A DNA stretch of 64,000 bases from Daphnia carinata. Taxonomy: Eukaryota; Arthropoda; Branchiopoda; Diplostraca; Daphniidae. The position numbers and the translations under genes were made by a program. Of the stretch, positions 1-12,473 are shown piece by piece; positions within the stretch are counted from its first letter, which is position 1, and the number at the start of each line of letters is the position of its first letter. Where the stretch lies: NCBI RefSeq assembly GCF_022539665.2, contig NC_081334.1:3472001-3536000 (forward strand). Reading direction: 5' to 3'. The notes under the pieces are model-generated. The model ran no database searches and had not been told where the DNA came from. It worked only from the letters and a program-made list of their open reading frames with translations.

Positions 1-63
1 AGAATACATTCCTATCACAGAATATTTAGTGACATTATTTATTAATTTTTTTTTTTGCACTCG

Positions 64-1159
64 TCACACGTGAGCATTGATTAAATCTTTGACAAATTCG
101 AAATAGTTATACTTGATGTCGTACTCCATGTCGTACCAATAGTTGACGGCTATGCATCCGTGCGATTGGCGGACGTGGTGGAACCAAAGAGAAGGCAGGT
201 AAAGCATTTCACCTTTGTGAACGCGGCAGTGAATTTGTCGAGCATTTTTGTATTTGGGATATTTGTTGTAATCTGGATTTAATGGGTCTATGTCTATCCA
301 GGGAATAGCTCCATCACCTTCAGGTACGATTTTTAATTCGCCATCAACTTCTTGGTAACCAGCTGTGGGATAATTGACATAAGGTATCCAGGGCTGGTCT
401 GTAGGGGGATGTAGGATGAAATCTTTGTGGCCAGAAACAACACAGTACATATTCTCATATGGATCCTTGTGCACTGCAAAGGATGTGTCATGATTAGGTG
501 GATGCCTTTTTGTGATACTTTTAAGTGATTAGGGCCAGTACTTGATGTGATTGCTCGCTCATCTCCCATCCAGAAATTGACAGCATCTGGCTTGGCACCA
601 AACAGTGTAGAAACCCATTCAATCTCATTGGCAGAATCTGCAATCAGTTCGGGAAACTCTTGTGTGAGATTAGAATTCTGCTTTTGGATGTAGTGAACTC
701 TATCTTCAACAGGGTTTTCCAGTGAACACAAGAACTGATCTATGGGCATTACTTTTTCTAGGGGCAGGACAAAATGTCCATCCGTGACAGCGTCAGCATA
801 GCCATTAGGGGTGACGGTGACTGTGACATCTTTTGTCCCATAGTGCTGCCTGTGATAAAAATTAGAATGACATTACGAATTCATTAATAGCAAGATACGA
901 ACACAACCTAAAATATTCAATGTTCCATTTCGATAGGGCTGGCCAGCTGGCGAAAGCATTACGAATAATCACAGGTCGATTTTGGGCCACAAAGTTACGA
1001 TAGAATTCCAAGCAAGTCGGTAATTCTTCCAGGTGCGTTACGCTCGTTGATAAATAGAGTTCTAAATAACGATCGTTATAAGACCAATTTTACTACTAAA
1101 TCATATGCTAGCCAACCAAAAGCTTCATTGGAAAGTTTCTCAAACGCGTTTGTTGACAT
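64..1159 (-). CDS. JMJD7: JMJD7-like JmjC lysyl hydroxylase
   Basis: Four coding exons join in phase: 1117-1159, 908-1061, 542-849 and 64-473, giving 304 aa (human JMJD7 is 316 aa). The protein belongs to the Fe(II)/2-oxoglutarate JmjC oxygenases. Family knowledge makes JMJD7 a (3S)-lysyl hydroxylase of the DRG1/DRG2 GTPases. The sequence shows the JMJD7 N-terminal block (EFYRNFV, VIIRNAF, WPALSKW), the TPNGYADAV stretch, iron ligands in MHKD (H170, D172), and the second His in LWFHHV at about residue 268. The block [14 protein letters not shown] is typical of the family. The start at 1159 is the only in-frame ATG before the conserved block. Exon 1 codes only 14 residues, so its donor (GTTGGC) is the least certain boundary. 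The gene lies downstream of the CLCA array on the same strand, with about 940 bp between them. Confidence 0.9.
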
Positions 1160-2099
1160 TTTTCACGAACATGCTGTAGCAGACAGATAAACAACTGCAA
1201 GCTTAGTGACGTCATATGCCGGTAATTCGTCTCTGGCGGGCTATTTGATTTACATTTTTAATAAGTTTCCCTGCAGCTGTGCATCAAGAAAAGAAAATTC
1301 GAAGCTACACGTGAATATTTCCTACAGATTTAGAAAAGGTGTGGTTACATTCTGACGTAAGCGAAGGTTAGCCTCATTTGCATTGATCTCAATGTTTTTA
1401 CATAAGAACTAGCCGTAAGGTTGGGAATACAACGCAGAAAAAAACAGGGTAGGGGTAGGAAGCAATTGAGAAGGACGGGAACGAAAACTGGGTCTCCTAC
1501 CCTTCCCGTTGGAAATGTGTCGGAGAAAAGCAAGGAAGTTATTAAGTAACCTTGAATTTTCAGCTTTTGGTTTGCATTTTTTTTAGACGTATAATTTGCA
1601 AACGTCCAAAGGCAAGGGCACGATGAAGGACACAGGTGTTAGTTCCCATCTTTTTTTACCGTTTCAGCTCAATTGGTTTTCAGTAGCGTCCAAGTGATAG
1701 TTCTTCCAAGGAAAAGTGTTGTTGCATCGGTATTGAGGGTCTCAACAATGTCACGGCCATCGTTTCTGTAATTCTTTTGCATATAAAACATTCCAAAAGG
1801 AAGGAGCAACCAATTTACCATTACTAAACAGTAAAAAACTTATTTTGATTACACAAACTTAAAACAAAAAGTGATCGTGAGAACAGCGAAGTAAACAGTA
1901 TAAGCCAATGTGAAACGGACATCATTTGCTGAGCCTATGTCTTCTGAGCTCTACTTTTCTTCAATCAGACTAAGAAGAAAACGGTAAGTGAATCAATTTG
2001 CTCATGCTACAGGAATATTATTTACTACATCATTAATATCGTTGGCCATAAGGAAGACCTGTGTCAACACGGTATACGTAATCAAATCAAAAGACACCG
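1160..2099. other. Spacer between CLCA copy 1 and JMJD7
   Basis: About 940 bp with no convincing coding region. It must hold the JMJD7 promoter on its left side and the CLCA copy 1 3' UTR on its right side. I see no TATA box or strong repeat in it. Confidence 0.5.
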
Positions 2100-5000
2100 T
2101 TAGGCGGCAGTGTAGGTAGCCCTCCATCCTCTAAAATAATTGCCAGTGGCATCGGTGACGAATCGCACCAGCATTTCGTTGGACGAGGAGGTAACAGGTG
2201 CGCTGGGCAGCGTCGATCCGGTGTGTTGCAACAGCCAAGTAGCAGAGGTGGATGATCCGTCGTACACCTCGACGTAGTCGAAAGGACTTTCGATTGCAAA
2301 ATGGCTAAATGTCAAACGAATTTTGGAGCCAGGTTCCAATTGTATGGTCCATTGGCAATTGTAGTTATTGGGGTAGGCGCCAGGGTAGTTGGGAGACGTT
2401 AACAATCCGCTAGGGGTCGTCAATACTCCATTGCACCCTGGTAGAGCAAGAATTTAGAGATATTTCCTTTTTTCGGATGAGATAATGAGAATACATACCA
2501 ACGGTGAAGTTGCTGGCTATTGTGCGTGGCGCTAGAGTGGTCGATGGTTGCGTTTGTAGTGGTTTCAAAGCAGCAATTTTGACTGAGACGACATTGGAAG
2601 TGGTGCTAAGTAACCCATTCTTGTTAACAGCTTTTAGCGCGACGTAATAAATCACTTCGTCGGCAGTCAAAGGAAGCCGGAGGGACACGCTTTGCCTGTT
2701 TCCAGATTCCAACGGTTGCAAACTGCCATCGAGGACGTCTTGCGATCCAACTTGCACAGCCAAATTTGAATCGAAATTGTTGTCCATCAGATAGCCAAAT
2801 GTAGTCGAATACTTAATCATATATGCAGAGGCTAAATTTGTTTTTTGAAACGTTTTAATTACTGATGGAAAATGTAAATTTATTAGAATGTATTACCCGT
2901 TCCGACATCGAGCTCATCACCAGTGGCCGTCCATTCAATTGTCAAAGACATTTGATCAACTTGGATTGCCACCACTTTTAAATCCGTTACTCGGCTGGGT
3001 GGGTAGGGATTTACCTTTGGCTGTTCCACCTTGAAATATTTATTAACTTTGAATTATCCGACAGATTGTTAACATAACAATTTCAATATTTGTTATCATT
3101 TTTACCCTAAAAGCGCCACCGGATTGGACGCGGTTGAAATTGCCCATAGCGGATCGCTGTCGTGTGGTCGATCCGTTTTCAATGTAAGTAGTTTGCGTGC
3201 TGTTAACTTTACATACCAAAGTGTAGCGTCCAGTAAGACTAAGGGCCACGTAGTAGCGTGAATAGATACCGTCATTTTTGTTGGTATCGGCTCCGACGCC
3301 GGTATCTTCTAAATCGACTACTTCAAGTAAGGCGTTGGGCGCTTCGATGTAAGCTCTAAAAAACACAATTATCTAAATGAAATGTTTCTTTAAAAAAAAA
3401 AAGGATTTGATGGATAGTATGTACTTGACGTTAGCTCCGATGACACGATTACGGCCCTGTTTGACAACAGCCACAAGACGGACGGCCGTTGTGGAAGCAT
3501 TGTAGACGACTGTTCCACTGGGGACGGAGCATTCGACGGTGATTGGTGCCGTTGAATCGACTCTCGCTTTCGACGTGACGATAACATTTGCGTAATCTTG
3601 AGAATAAGCCGAGTTGACATTCAACGTGAATCTCCAATCCCCTTCTTCGGCAATGCCGGGAACGATGAAGTAGGCCAATTTCGCAGTGTTGTCGTAGATA
3701 ATGTTTTGGTACAATTGGCCACTGGGCGATTGGATGTAGAAGCCCAAAATGTAATTTCTCTGCGTAAATTCGAGGCGGAAGGTGAGGTTTCGACCGACAG
3801 TGAAGTCCACAGTGACATAATCTTCGAATTGTTTGCCATTTTGGTATTTTTTTTGGAAGAGAACAACCGTAAGGTCCCCAGTAGGCACGGCCGGTTGATA
3901 GGTTAATGATCCAGTGAAGGCGTCGTTCAGCTCGTCGCTTTGACCATTGTCGTGAATGAAGTAACTTTTACCTTCGGTTTTCGTAGCCAAAACTTCGATT
4001 TCATTCTCAGCAGCGCGGCTTCATCGTGAAATCTTTTAGCAGGCTGAAATCTGAGTCATTGATCAATAGAGTATTACCCGAAAGCAAGAGATACGACTTG
4101 AATTTGGGCGTTGATTAATTGGGGATACATATCTGCTATGAGCGGATCGTGATTCTCCATGCCATCACTCACTAAGACGATCACGCCTCCTTTACCACCA
4201 GGTGCCAACATCTAAATGTTTGTTTCAAAGAAATTAATCGCTTTTCATTGAAAAATGTGGATTAACCTGACACTTACATCAACAGCTGTCTGGATACCAC
4301 ATCCTATACATGTGCTGCCTTCTGTATAGTATGGAACTTTATCCATCAATTTTTGGCGGGCACTATCGTTTACGACGGTCAAGGGACTTAAGATTGAAGC
4401 GGTATCACTGTAATTATATACAACGGTGAAATAAAAGTTTGCACTTAAGCGGTTGGGTTTGGACGAAATGAATTGTAGATTTACCTGAACTTGACGATAC
4501 CCAAAGAAGTACCATGTCGAACATCGTATTTGATCCAACGACGGGCCGCCTCGTTTAATCTGCTGATACGATTCTACAAAGAAGCCAATCGCATATCATA
4601 AGGTTCTTTAAAAATACTTAAAAAAAAGATTCTGAAGTTAATTGAGAAAGCTGCTACTGTGCTTACATAACTGTCCATGCTTCCAGAAACGTCAGCAACG
4701 AGGACGTAGCGACCACCGTTCAAAACTCGAACGATGTTGAACATCGGTTTGACATTGGCGATGGCAGCAGGCGGATTGTTATTCCCGGCGAAATCGGCGT
4801 GATTCGAAATAACCGACCAAACACTTCGCAAATTACAAACAGCATTTTGCTTGGTCGGTGCTTCTCGGTTGTGTTTGTGAAGGCTGGACGGATCGTCATC
4901 GCAAAAACGCACCGCCTGCAATAACAAAACGATGAGTAACTTTTTAAGGAAAGCCAATTGTAATGTAGAGATACCGTGGAGAGCATTCTGTTATCGGACA

Positions 5001-5926
5001 TGATGGATGACGTAGGCTTAAACGTCTTCACAAAACTGTACATGCAATTCGAATCATAAAGGCCTGTCTCGGGGTCCACACCGCAACCGTAGTCAATCGT
5101 AAAGTCAGCTGGTTCATTGGAGCAAACATTGGGCACCATATCAGCTGGCTGCTGAGCAGATCCTGGCCGATAGAAGGTTGGATAAGCAGAATCAGCGCCC
5201 TTGTAACCGTGCTCTTCAAAAACCCCGTAGCGCAATCGGGCCCATTCCTTCACGAACGCCTTGCCTGTATGTTACAAACGTAATATAGTTGTTAACGTTT
5301 CGAGATAAAGCAACATTACCAGCTGGGCCGAATTGAGATGTGATCAGGCTCGAATTATAAGTTAAAACATAATTTGGAGTCAAATGAATGTGCTGGCCAG
5401 GATCGCCGCATCCGCCTAGTTGCACGGTGTACGGCCTGTTACCGTATTTCGAATTTGGAAGGTCGATTTGAACTTCAGCATCCTGAAACGTTCGTAAAAT
5501 ATTCAAGGGTTTCTTGTATTGAAATTAAATTATTTTGCTACGTACGTCGAAGGACTCCCAAGTGTTGGGATTCGCCGTGATGTTTACCCACGACTGTGGG
5601 ATTAGAATTCGCACCGATTCGATGTAGGATCTTTGCCGTGTAGCCGTATACAAATCAGCCGAAGCCTCAGTGATGATTCTCTGCAAACCACAATGAACAA
5701 TTAAAATTTAGACAGAGCCTTTGTAAATTGCTTTTAGAGATAAAGGTATTTTGCATACTTGAATGTTTGTCAACAAATCAACAGCTTTGTCTTGTTGGAC
5801 GTCAGGTGAAATGGCCACAACGATGTCGCGATAGCCGTTGTTGCTGATGCTCACTCGGCTTCCAAGTGCGAAACCAAATGAGCAATAGACAATGAGTAGA
5901 ACAGGGAGATGATTGAAGACAACCAT
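2100..5926 (-). CDS. CLCA: CLCA-CUB protein, array copy 1
   Basis: Thirteen exons join in phase for 1001 aa: 5759-5926, 5546-5680, 5320-5482, 4975-5264, 4667-4915, 4485-4573, 4278-4407, 4078-4211, 3425-4018, 3106-3355, 2897-3029, 2499-2831 and 2100-2437. A signal peptide (LLIVYCSFGFALG) leads into the CLCA N-terminal domain (NNGYRDIVVAISP; GGCGDPGQHIHLTPNY). A VWA domain follows with a complete MIDAS (DVSGS, D327/S329/S331, and VSDGMEN). Then come a beta-sandwich region, FN3-like exons, a short Thr/Pro linker and a C-terminal CUB domain (about residues 890-1001: SPNYPGAYPNNYNCQW, DYVEVYDGSS). Vertebrate CLCAs are secreted, self-cleaving regulators of calcium-activated chloride channels. Here the protease motif HEWAHLRWGVFD reads KEWARLRYGVFE, so cleavage activity is doubtful. 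A secreted or surface role is inferred. The start at 5926 lies about 53 bp below a TATA box. Confidence 0.9.
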
Positions 5927-5977
5927 GTTACTGCGTTTCGAGAACTCACTGTACAGAAATAGGTATTTTGAAAACCC

Positions 5978-5988
5978 GTTTATATATC
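5978..5988 (-). promoter_or_regulatory. TATA box of CLCA copy 1
   Basis: On the minus strand the site reads TATATAAAC. It lies about 53 bp above the start codon, and an initiator-like TACAGTG sits near 5948-5954. The same site occurs at the matching place in all five copies. Confidence 0.65.
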
Positions 5989-7297
5989 CACCCAAGCAAA
6001 AGAACCGGGCGAATGAATTAGTGTCTCCATTTTCCTGGTTAGTTACATGTTGACATTTATTTATTGCAGGAAAAGTTTTGTGCACGCGATACATGCACTG
6101 AACTTGACTGAAACGAACGTTAATCTTGTACGTAAGCACAAGTTTTACAATCGGTACGCATTTGCAAACTGCTCTTTTAAACTTGATAAAGATAACGAAA
6201 CACCCCCCTAGAAATCAAGACCATTTTTTATGTTTTCTTCTAAACTCTTAGGCAATTACCTTTACGAGCGATAATTATTTTTCGTGTTCGAGTTGAGTGG
6301 TCGTTTTAACTGCTGTAGAAAGTGTTAAGATAGTGAGTTCCAGCACTTCAATTCATAAGGGATGATATTGCCTAGCTAGACTGAACACCACTATTAGACA
6401 TCAGCATTAAGGAGGCCAGGAATTCCATTGTAAAATTGGGTGTACACATTCTGGCTTATGCCGATTTATCTTTGGCTTTAGGTTTAGATGCAACTAAACT
6501 TAACATAAGACTATCAACTAATAATTACTGTGGCAAGCCATAGAAGATTTATGTGCTGCATATCTCTGTGCGTTATTTCCAAGTCTTACGTAATCACAGA
6601 AAATCTTCATTGTGAAACAAGTGAGAATCGAATTAAATTACCCTGGACTATTGTTTTATTGCAGGTGATCAAACGTTGTTGTTTTCTTGTGCACCAAACG
6701 CTGCCGAAATAATCTGTCGTACAAATTGATATTTCCCATGGACCGATTGGCAAAATCCTGGACATTGGCTCTGAAGGCACGATTACGCCCTAATTGTTAA
6801 ATTATACTATTGTTGGCGGAATACTGGAAGTATAGCACATCAAAATTGCGCACATCTAAACGATAAGTTGACAACGTCCACGCCATTTTGTTGAACTGAA
6901 AACGTCTGCAGTACGTCTGCACAAGCAACAGGTGCGAGGTTGACAACTCTAAGCATATCATGTACGAGAAACGGACGCGTCAAAGGATGGAGTACTACAA
7001 TTGCACAACTACAATCCTTTATCGTGCCCTCGAAAGCCTGTGCCTAAGGCTTTAACATTTAGTCGTAACTCAACATTTCGCGGACAGACAACTGCAGTGA
7101 TTACTAGTTCAAATTCAATTCAGTGATAGACGTTGCTCAACTTCATGGCCATCGCTTCAGCTTAGCTTCAAATAAAATAGGTAAGTCCTACGCGTTAGGT
7201 TACGTCTTATGCTACTAAAATTCTATGTATTTGATCAATACGGTTATTAAGAAAGAAAAAAGGAGGGGTGATCAAATCATCGTTGTTCATGACACGA
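5989..7297. other. Spacer between CLCA copies 1 and 2
   Basis: Holds the proximal promoter of copy 1 on the left and array spacer module A on the right. No RRP40 fragment can be seen here, unlike in the spacers after copies 3 and 4. No intact gene is seen. Confidence 0.5.
6530..7190. repeat. Array spacer module, copy A
   Basis: This stretch recurs, diverged, at about 11740-12400, 12780-13315, 18765-19320 and 24985-25625, always just downstream (in plus coordinates, left) of a CLCA 3' end. Read on the plus strand it contains an acceptor-like pyrimidine tract ending TTGCAG near 6664, and a donor-like ATAG/GTAAGT near 7180. It has no frame conserved across copies. Function unknown. Confidence 0.6.
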
Positions 7298-10200
7298 TTA
7301 AACTGTACCGTAACTAGCCCTCCATCCTCTGAAATAATTGCCAGTGGCATCGGTAATAAAACGCACCAACATTACGTTGGACGAGGAGCTAACAGGTGCG
7401 CTGGGCAGGGTTGATCCGGTGTGTTTCAACAGCCGAGTAGCAGAGGTGGATGATCCGTCGTACACTTCGACGTAGTCGAAAGGACTTTCGATTGCAAAAT
7501 GGCTAAATGTCAAACGAATTTTAGAGCCAGGTGCCAATTGTATGGTCCATTGGCAATTGTAGTTATTGGGGTAGGCGCCAGGGTAGTTGGGAGACGTTAA
7601 CAATCCGCTAGGGGTCGTCAATATTCCATTGCATCCTGGTAGATCAAGAATTTAGGGATATTTCTTTTTTCGGGTGGGATAATTGGAATACATACCAACC
7701 GTGAAGCTGCTGGCTGTTGTGGGTGGCGCTAGAGTGGTCGGTGGTTGCGTTTGTGGTGGTTTCAAAGCAGCAATTTTGACTGAGACGACATTGGAAGTGG
7801 TGCTTAGTAACCCATTCTTGTTAACAGCTTTTAGAGCGACGTAATAAATCAATTCGTCAGCCGTCGAAGGAAGCCGGAGGGACACGCTTTGCCTGTTTCC
7901 AGATTCCAACGGTTGCAAACTTCCATCGAGGACGTCTTGCGACCCAACTTGCACAGCCAAATTTGAATCGAAATTGTTGTCCATCAGATAGTCAAATGTA
8001 GTCGAATACTTGATCTTATATGCAGAGGCTAAATTTGTTTTTTGAAACGTTTTAATTACTGATGGAAAATGTAAATTTATTAGAATGTATTACCCGTTCC
8101 GACATCGAGTTCATTACCAGTGGCCGTCCATTCGATTGTCAAAGACATTTGATCAACTTGCATTGCCACAATTTTTAAATCCGTTACTCGGCTGGGTGGG
8201 TAGGGATTTACCTTTGGCTTTTCCACCTTGAATCGTTATTAACTTTGAATTATCCGACAGATCGTTAACATAATGGTTTAAATTTTTGTTATCATTTATA
8301 CCCTAAAAGCGCCACCGGATTGGACGCGGTTGAAGTTGCCCATAGCGGATCGTTGTCGTGTGGTTGATCCGTTTTCAATGTAAGTCGTTTGCGTGCTGTT
8401 GACTTTACATACCAAAGTGTAGCGTCCAGTAAGACTAAGGGCCACGTAGTAGCGTGAATAGATACCGTCATTTTTGCTCGTATCGGCTCCGACGCCAGTA
8501 TCTTCCAAATCGACTACTTCAAGTGCAGCGTTAGGCGCTTCGATGTAAGCTCTAAAAAAACACAATTATCTAAATGAAATGTTTCTTTAAAAAGAAATAG
8601 GATCGATAATATGTACCTGACGTTAGCTCCGATGACACGGTTACGGCCTTGTTTGACAACAGCCACAAGACGGACGGCCGTTGTGGAAGCATTGTAGACG
8701 ACCGTTCCACTGGGGACGGAGCATTCGACGGTGATTGGCGCCGTTGAAGCGACTCTCGCTTTCGACGTGACGATAACATTTGCGTAATCTTGAGAATCAG
8801 CCGAGTTGACATTCGTCGTGAATCTCCAATCCCCTTCTTCGGCAATGCCGGGAACGATCAAGTAGGCCAATTTCGCACTGTTGTCGTAGATAATGTTTTG
8901 GTACAATTGACCACTAGGCGATTGGATGATGAAATCCAAAATGTAATTTCTCTGCGTATAATCGAGGCGGAAGGTGAGGTCTCGACCGACAGTGAAGTCC
9001 ACAGTGACATAATCTTCGAATTGTTTGCCATTTTGGTATTTTTGTTGGAAGAGAATAACAGCAAGTTCACCAGTGGGCACGGCCGGTTGGTAGGTCAATG
9101 AACCAACGAAGGCGTCGTTCAGCTCGTCGCTTTGACCATCATCATTGATGAAGTAACTTTTACCTTCGGTTTTCGTAGCCAAAACTTCGATTTCATTCTC
9201 AGCAGCGCGGCTTCATCGTGAAATACTTTAGCAGGCTGAAATCTGAGTCATTGATCAATAGAGTATTACCCGAAAGCAAGAGATACGACTTGAACTTGAG
9301 CGTCGATTAATTGGGGATACATCTCGGCTATATACGGATGCTCATTCTGCCCGCCATCAGTTACTAAGACGATCACGCCTCCTTGACCACCAGGTGCCAA
9401 CATCTAAATGTTTGTTTCAAAGAAGTTATTCATGTTTCATGGGAAAATGTGCATTAACCTGACACTTACATCTACAGCTGTCTGGAGACCACATCCTATA
9501 CATGTGCTGCCATCTGTATAGGATGGAACTTCATCCATCAATTTTTGGCGGGTACTTTCATTCACTACAGTCAAGGGACTTAAAATTGAAGCTGTGGTGC
9601 TATGATTATATAAACCGTTTAAACAAAAGTTTGAAATTCAGTGGATCTGTTTGAGCGAAATGAATTGCAGGTTTACCCGAACTTGACGATACCCAAAGAA
9701 GTACCATATCTAATATCGTATTTGATCCAACGACTGGCCGCCTTGTTTAACCTGCCGATGCGATCCTACGAAGAAGCCAATCGCATATCATAGGATTCTT
9801 TAAAATGCCTTAAAAAAAGATGCTAAAGTTAATTGAAAAAGCTGCTACTGTGCTTACATAACTGTCCATGCTTCCAGAAACGTCAGCAACGAGGACGTAG
9901 CGAGCACCGGTCAAAGCTCGGACTATTTTGAACATCGGTTTGACATTGGCGATGGCAGCAGGCGGATTGTTATTCCTGGCGAAATCGGCGTGATTCGAAA
10001 TTACCGACCAAACACTTTGCGTGCCACAAACAGCGTTCTGCTTGGTCGGTGCTTCTCGATTGTGTTTGTGAAGGCTGGACGGATCGTCATCGCAAAAATG
10101 CACCGCCTGCAATAACAAAACAATGAGTAACTTTTTAAGAAAAGCCAATTGTAATGTAGAGATACCGTGGAGAGCATTCTGTTGTCGGACATGATGGATG

Positions 10201-11118
10201 ACGTTGGCTCAAACGTGTTCACAAAACTGTACATGCAATTCGAATCGTAAAGGCCTGTCTCGGGGTCCACATGGCAACCGTAGTCAATCGTAAAGTCAGC
10301 TGGTTCGTTGGAGCAAACATTGGGCACCATATCAGCTGGCTGCTGGGCAGTTCCTGGCCGGTAGAAGGCTGGATAAGCAGAATCAGCGCCCTTGTAACCG
10401 TGCTCTTCAAAAACACCGTAGCGAAGTCGGGCCCATTCCTTCACGAACGCCTTGCCTGTATGTTCCAAACGTAGTATAGTTACAAACGTTTCGAGACCAT
10501 TAAAGCAACATTACCAGCTGGACCGAATTGAGATGTGATCAAGCTGGAATTGTAAGTCAAAACATAATTTGGAGTCAGGTGAATGTGCTGGCCAGGATCG
10601 CCGCATCCTCCTAGTTGCACGGTGTACGGCCTGTCACCGTACTTCGAATTTGGAAGGTCGATTTGAACTTCAGCATCCTGAAACGTCCGTAAAGTATTCA
10701 AGGGTTTCTTGTATGGAAATGAAATGATTTTTGTAACGTACGTCAAAGGACTCCCAAGTGTTGGGATTTGCCGTGATGCTTACCCACGACTGTGGGATTA
10801 GAATTCGCACCGATTCGATGTAGGATCTTTGCCGTGTTGCCGTATACAAAATAGCAGAAGCCTCGGTGATGATTCTCTGCAAACCAAAATGAACAATTAA
10901 AACTTAGAGCCTTTGCAAATTGCTTTTAGAGATAAAGGTATTTTGCATACTTGAATGTTTGTCAACAAACCAACAGCTTTGTCTTGTTGGACATCAGGTG
11001 AAATGGCCACGACTATGTCGCGATAGCCGTTGTTGGTGATGCTCACTCGGCTTCCAAGTGCGAAACCAAATGAGCAATAGACAATCACCAGAAAAGGGAG
11101 ATAATTGAAGACAGCCAT
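7298..11118 (-). CDS. CLCA: CLCA-CUB protein, array copy 2
   Basis: Exon lengths match copy 1 exactly (1001 aa): 10951-11118, 10742-10876, 10515-10677, 10166-10455, 9858-10106, 9677-9765, 9470-9599, 9270-9403, 8617-9210, 8302-8551, 8094-8226, 7696-8028 and 7298-7635. It is the closest relative of copy 1, with signal peptide MAVFNYLPFLVIVYCSFGFALG, MIDAS DVSGS, and a CUB domain ending RASYGTV. The zinc motif is replaced in the same way (KEWARLRYGVFE). Exon 8 has GGQNEHP where copies 3-5 read GMENxxP, a change in the VWA surface after the third MIDAS loop (VTDG). Every exon reads open and every junction keeps phase, so the gene looks functional. Divergence from copy 1 is modest in exons and also in introns, which suggests a recent duplication or gene conversion. 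Confidence 0.9.
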
Positions 11119-11167
11119 GTTACTGCGTTTCAAGAACTCACTGTATAGAAATAGATATTTTGAAACC

Positions 11168-11179
11168 CGTTTATATATC
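11168..11179 (-). promoter_or_regulatory. TATA box of CLCA copy 2
   Basis: Minus strand reads TATATAAAC about 53 bp above the start at 11118, followed by the same TACAGTG initiator-like sequence as copy 1. The whole stretch from TATA box to ATG is nearly unchanged between copies 1 and 2. Confidence 0.65.
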
Positions 11180-11739
11180 CACACAATCAAAAGAGCCGAG
11201 GTAATGAAGTAGTGTCTCCATTTTCCTGGTTAGCCACTTGCGGGCCTTTTTTTTATTGCAGGAAAAGTTATGTGCACGAGATTAAGATTCCCATTGATTG
11301 CACATGCACCGAACTTGACTGAAAACGAACGTTTATCAGTTGTACATACGCACAAGTTTTACAACCGGTACGCATTTGCAAACAGCTCTTTTAAACTTCA
11401 TGAAGAGAAAAATAAATCTCCCAATAAATAAGATAATTTTTAACGTTTCTTCTAAACGAGACAATTATCTTTACGAGCGATTACGATTTTTCGTGTTCGA
11501 GTTGAGAGGTCGTGTTGGCTGATGTAGAAAGTGTTTAGATAGTGAGATCAAGCACTTCAATTACTAAGGCATGATATTGCCCAGCTGGACTGAACACCAC
11601 TATTACACACTAATATTAAGGAGATCAGGAATTCTTTTATAAAATTGGGTGTATACCTACAGGCTTGTGCGGATTTATCTTTGGCTTTAGGTTTAGATGC
11701 AACAAAACTAAACATAAAACTATCAACTAATAAGCTACT

Positions 11740-12400
11740 GTGGCAAGCCACAAAAGTTTTATGTGCTGTATATCTCTGTGCGTTATTTCCAAGTCTTAAG
11801 TAATCACAGAAAATCTTCATTGTGAAACAAGTGAGAATAGAATTCAATTACCCTGGATTTTTGTATTATTGTAGGTGATCAAACGTTGCTGTTTTCTTGT
11901 GCACCAAGCGCTGCCGAAATCGTCTGTCGTAACAATTGACGTTTCCCATGACCGATTGGCAACATCCTGGACATTGGCTCTGAAGACACGATTACGCCCT
12001 TACTGTTAAATTATACTACTGTTGTCGGAATACTGAAACTATAGCACATCGAAACTGCGCACATCTAAACGATGAGTTGACAACGTCCACGCCATTTTGT
12101 TGGATTGAAAACGTCTGCAGTACGTCTGCACAAGCAACAAGTGCGAGGTTGACAACTCCAAGCCAATTACGTGCGAAAATTGGACGAGTGCAAAGGATGG
12201 GATACTACGATTGCATGCTTTATCGCACCTTCCCCCGAAAGCCTGTGCCCAAGGCTTTGACGTTTAGTTGTATCCCAAACGTTTCGTGTGGACAGACGAG
12301 TGCAGTGGTTACGAGTTCAAATTCAAGTCAGCGATAGAAGTTGTTCAACTTCATTGCCATCGCTTCAGCTTAACTTCAAATAAAATAGGTAAGTGCTAAA
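11740..12400. repeat. Array spacer module, copy B
   Basis: Second copy of the spacer module. It again has the TATTGTAG tract followed by GTGATCAAACGTTG, and ends with AAATAG/GTAAGT at about 12386-12394. A minus-strand open stretch (11557-11847, with MKIFCDYLRLGNN) is partly shared with module copies A and D but is broken in A, so I do not call it a gene. Confidence 0.55.
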
Positions 12401-12473
12401 CATTAGGTAACGTTTTATGCTGCTAAAAATCTACGTAGCTCATTTGAAACATAGCATTGTTAAAAAAAAGGGG

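Noticed and set aside
3598-3906. Plus-strand open frame of about 100 aa over CLCA exon 9, repeated at 8790, 14937 and 27256
   Set aside because: It is the antisense shadow of a long conserved exon. The plus-strand peptide shows no domain, and its conservation follows from the minus-strand protein.
5927-6139. N-terminal extension of CLCA copy 1 upstream of 5926
   Set aside because: The open frame crosses the TATA box and likely start site. The ATG at 5926 begins a good signal peptide and lines up with the start in all other copies.
11557-11847. Minus-strand 96-aa frame (MKIFCDYLRLGNN) also seen at 24881-25099
   Set aside because: The frame is broken in module copy A, and in copy D it runs into antisense RRP40 sequence, so a conserved gene is not supported.
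12077-12337. 86-aa plus-strand frame whose last 53 residues recur exactly at 13097-13256
   Set aside because: The exact recurrence comes from the 325-bp DNA duplication. The frame is not kept in module copies A, C and D.
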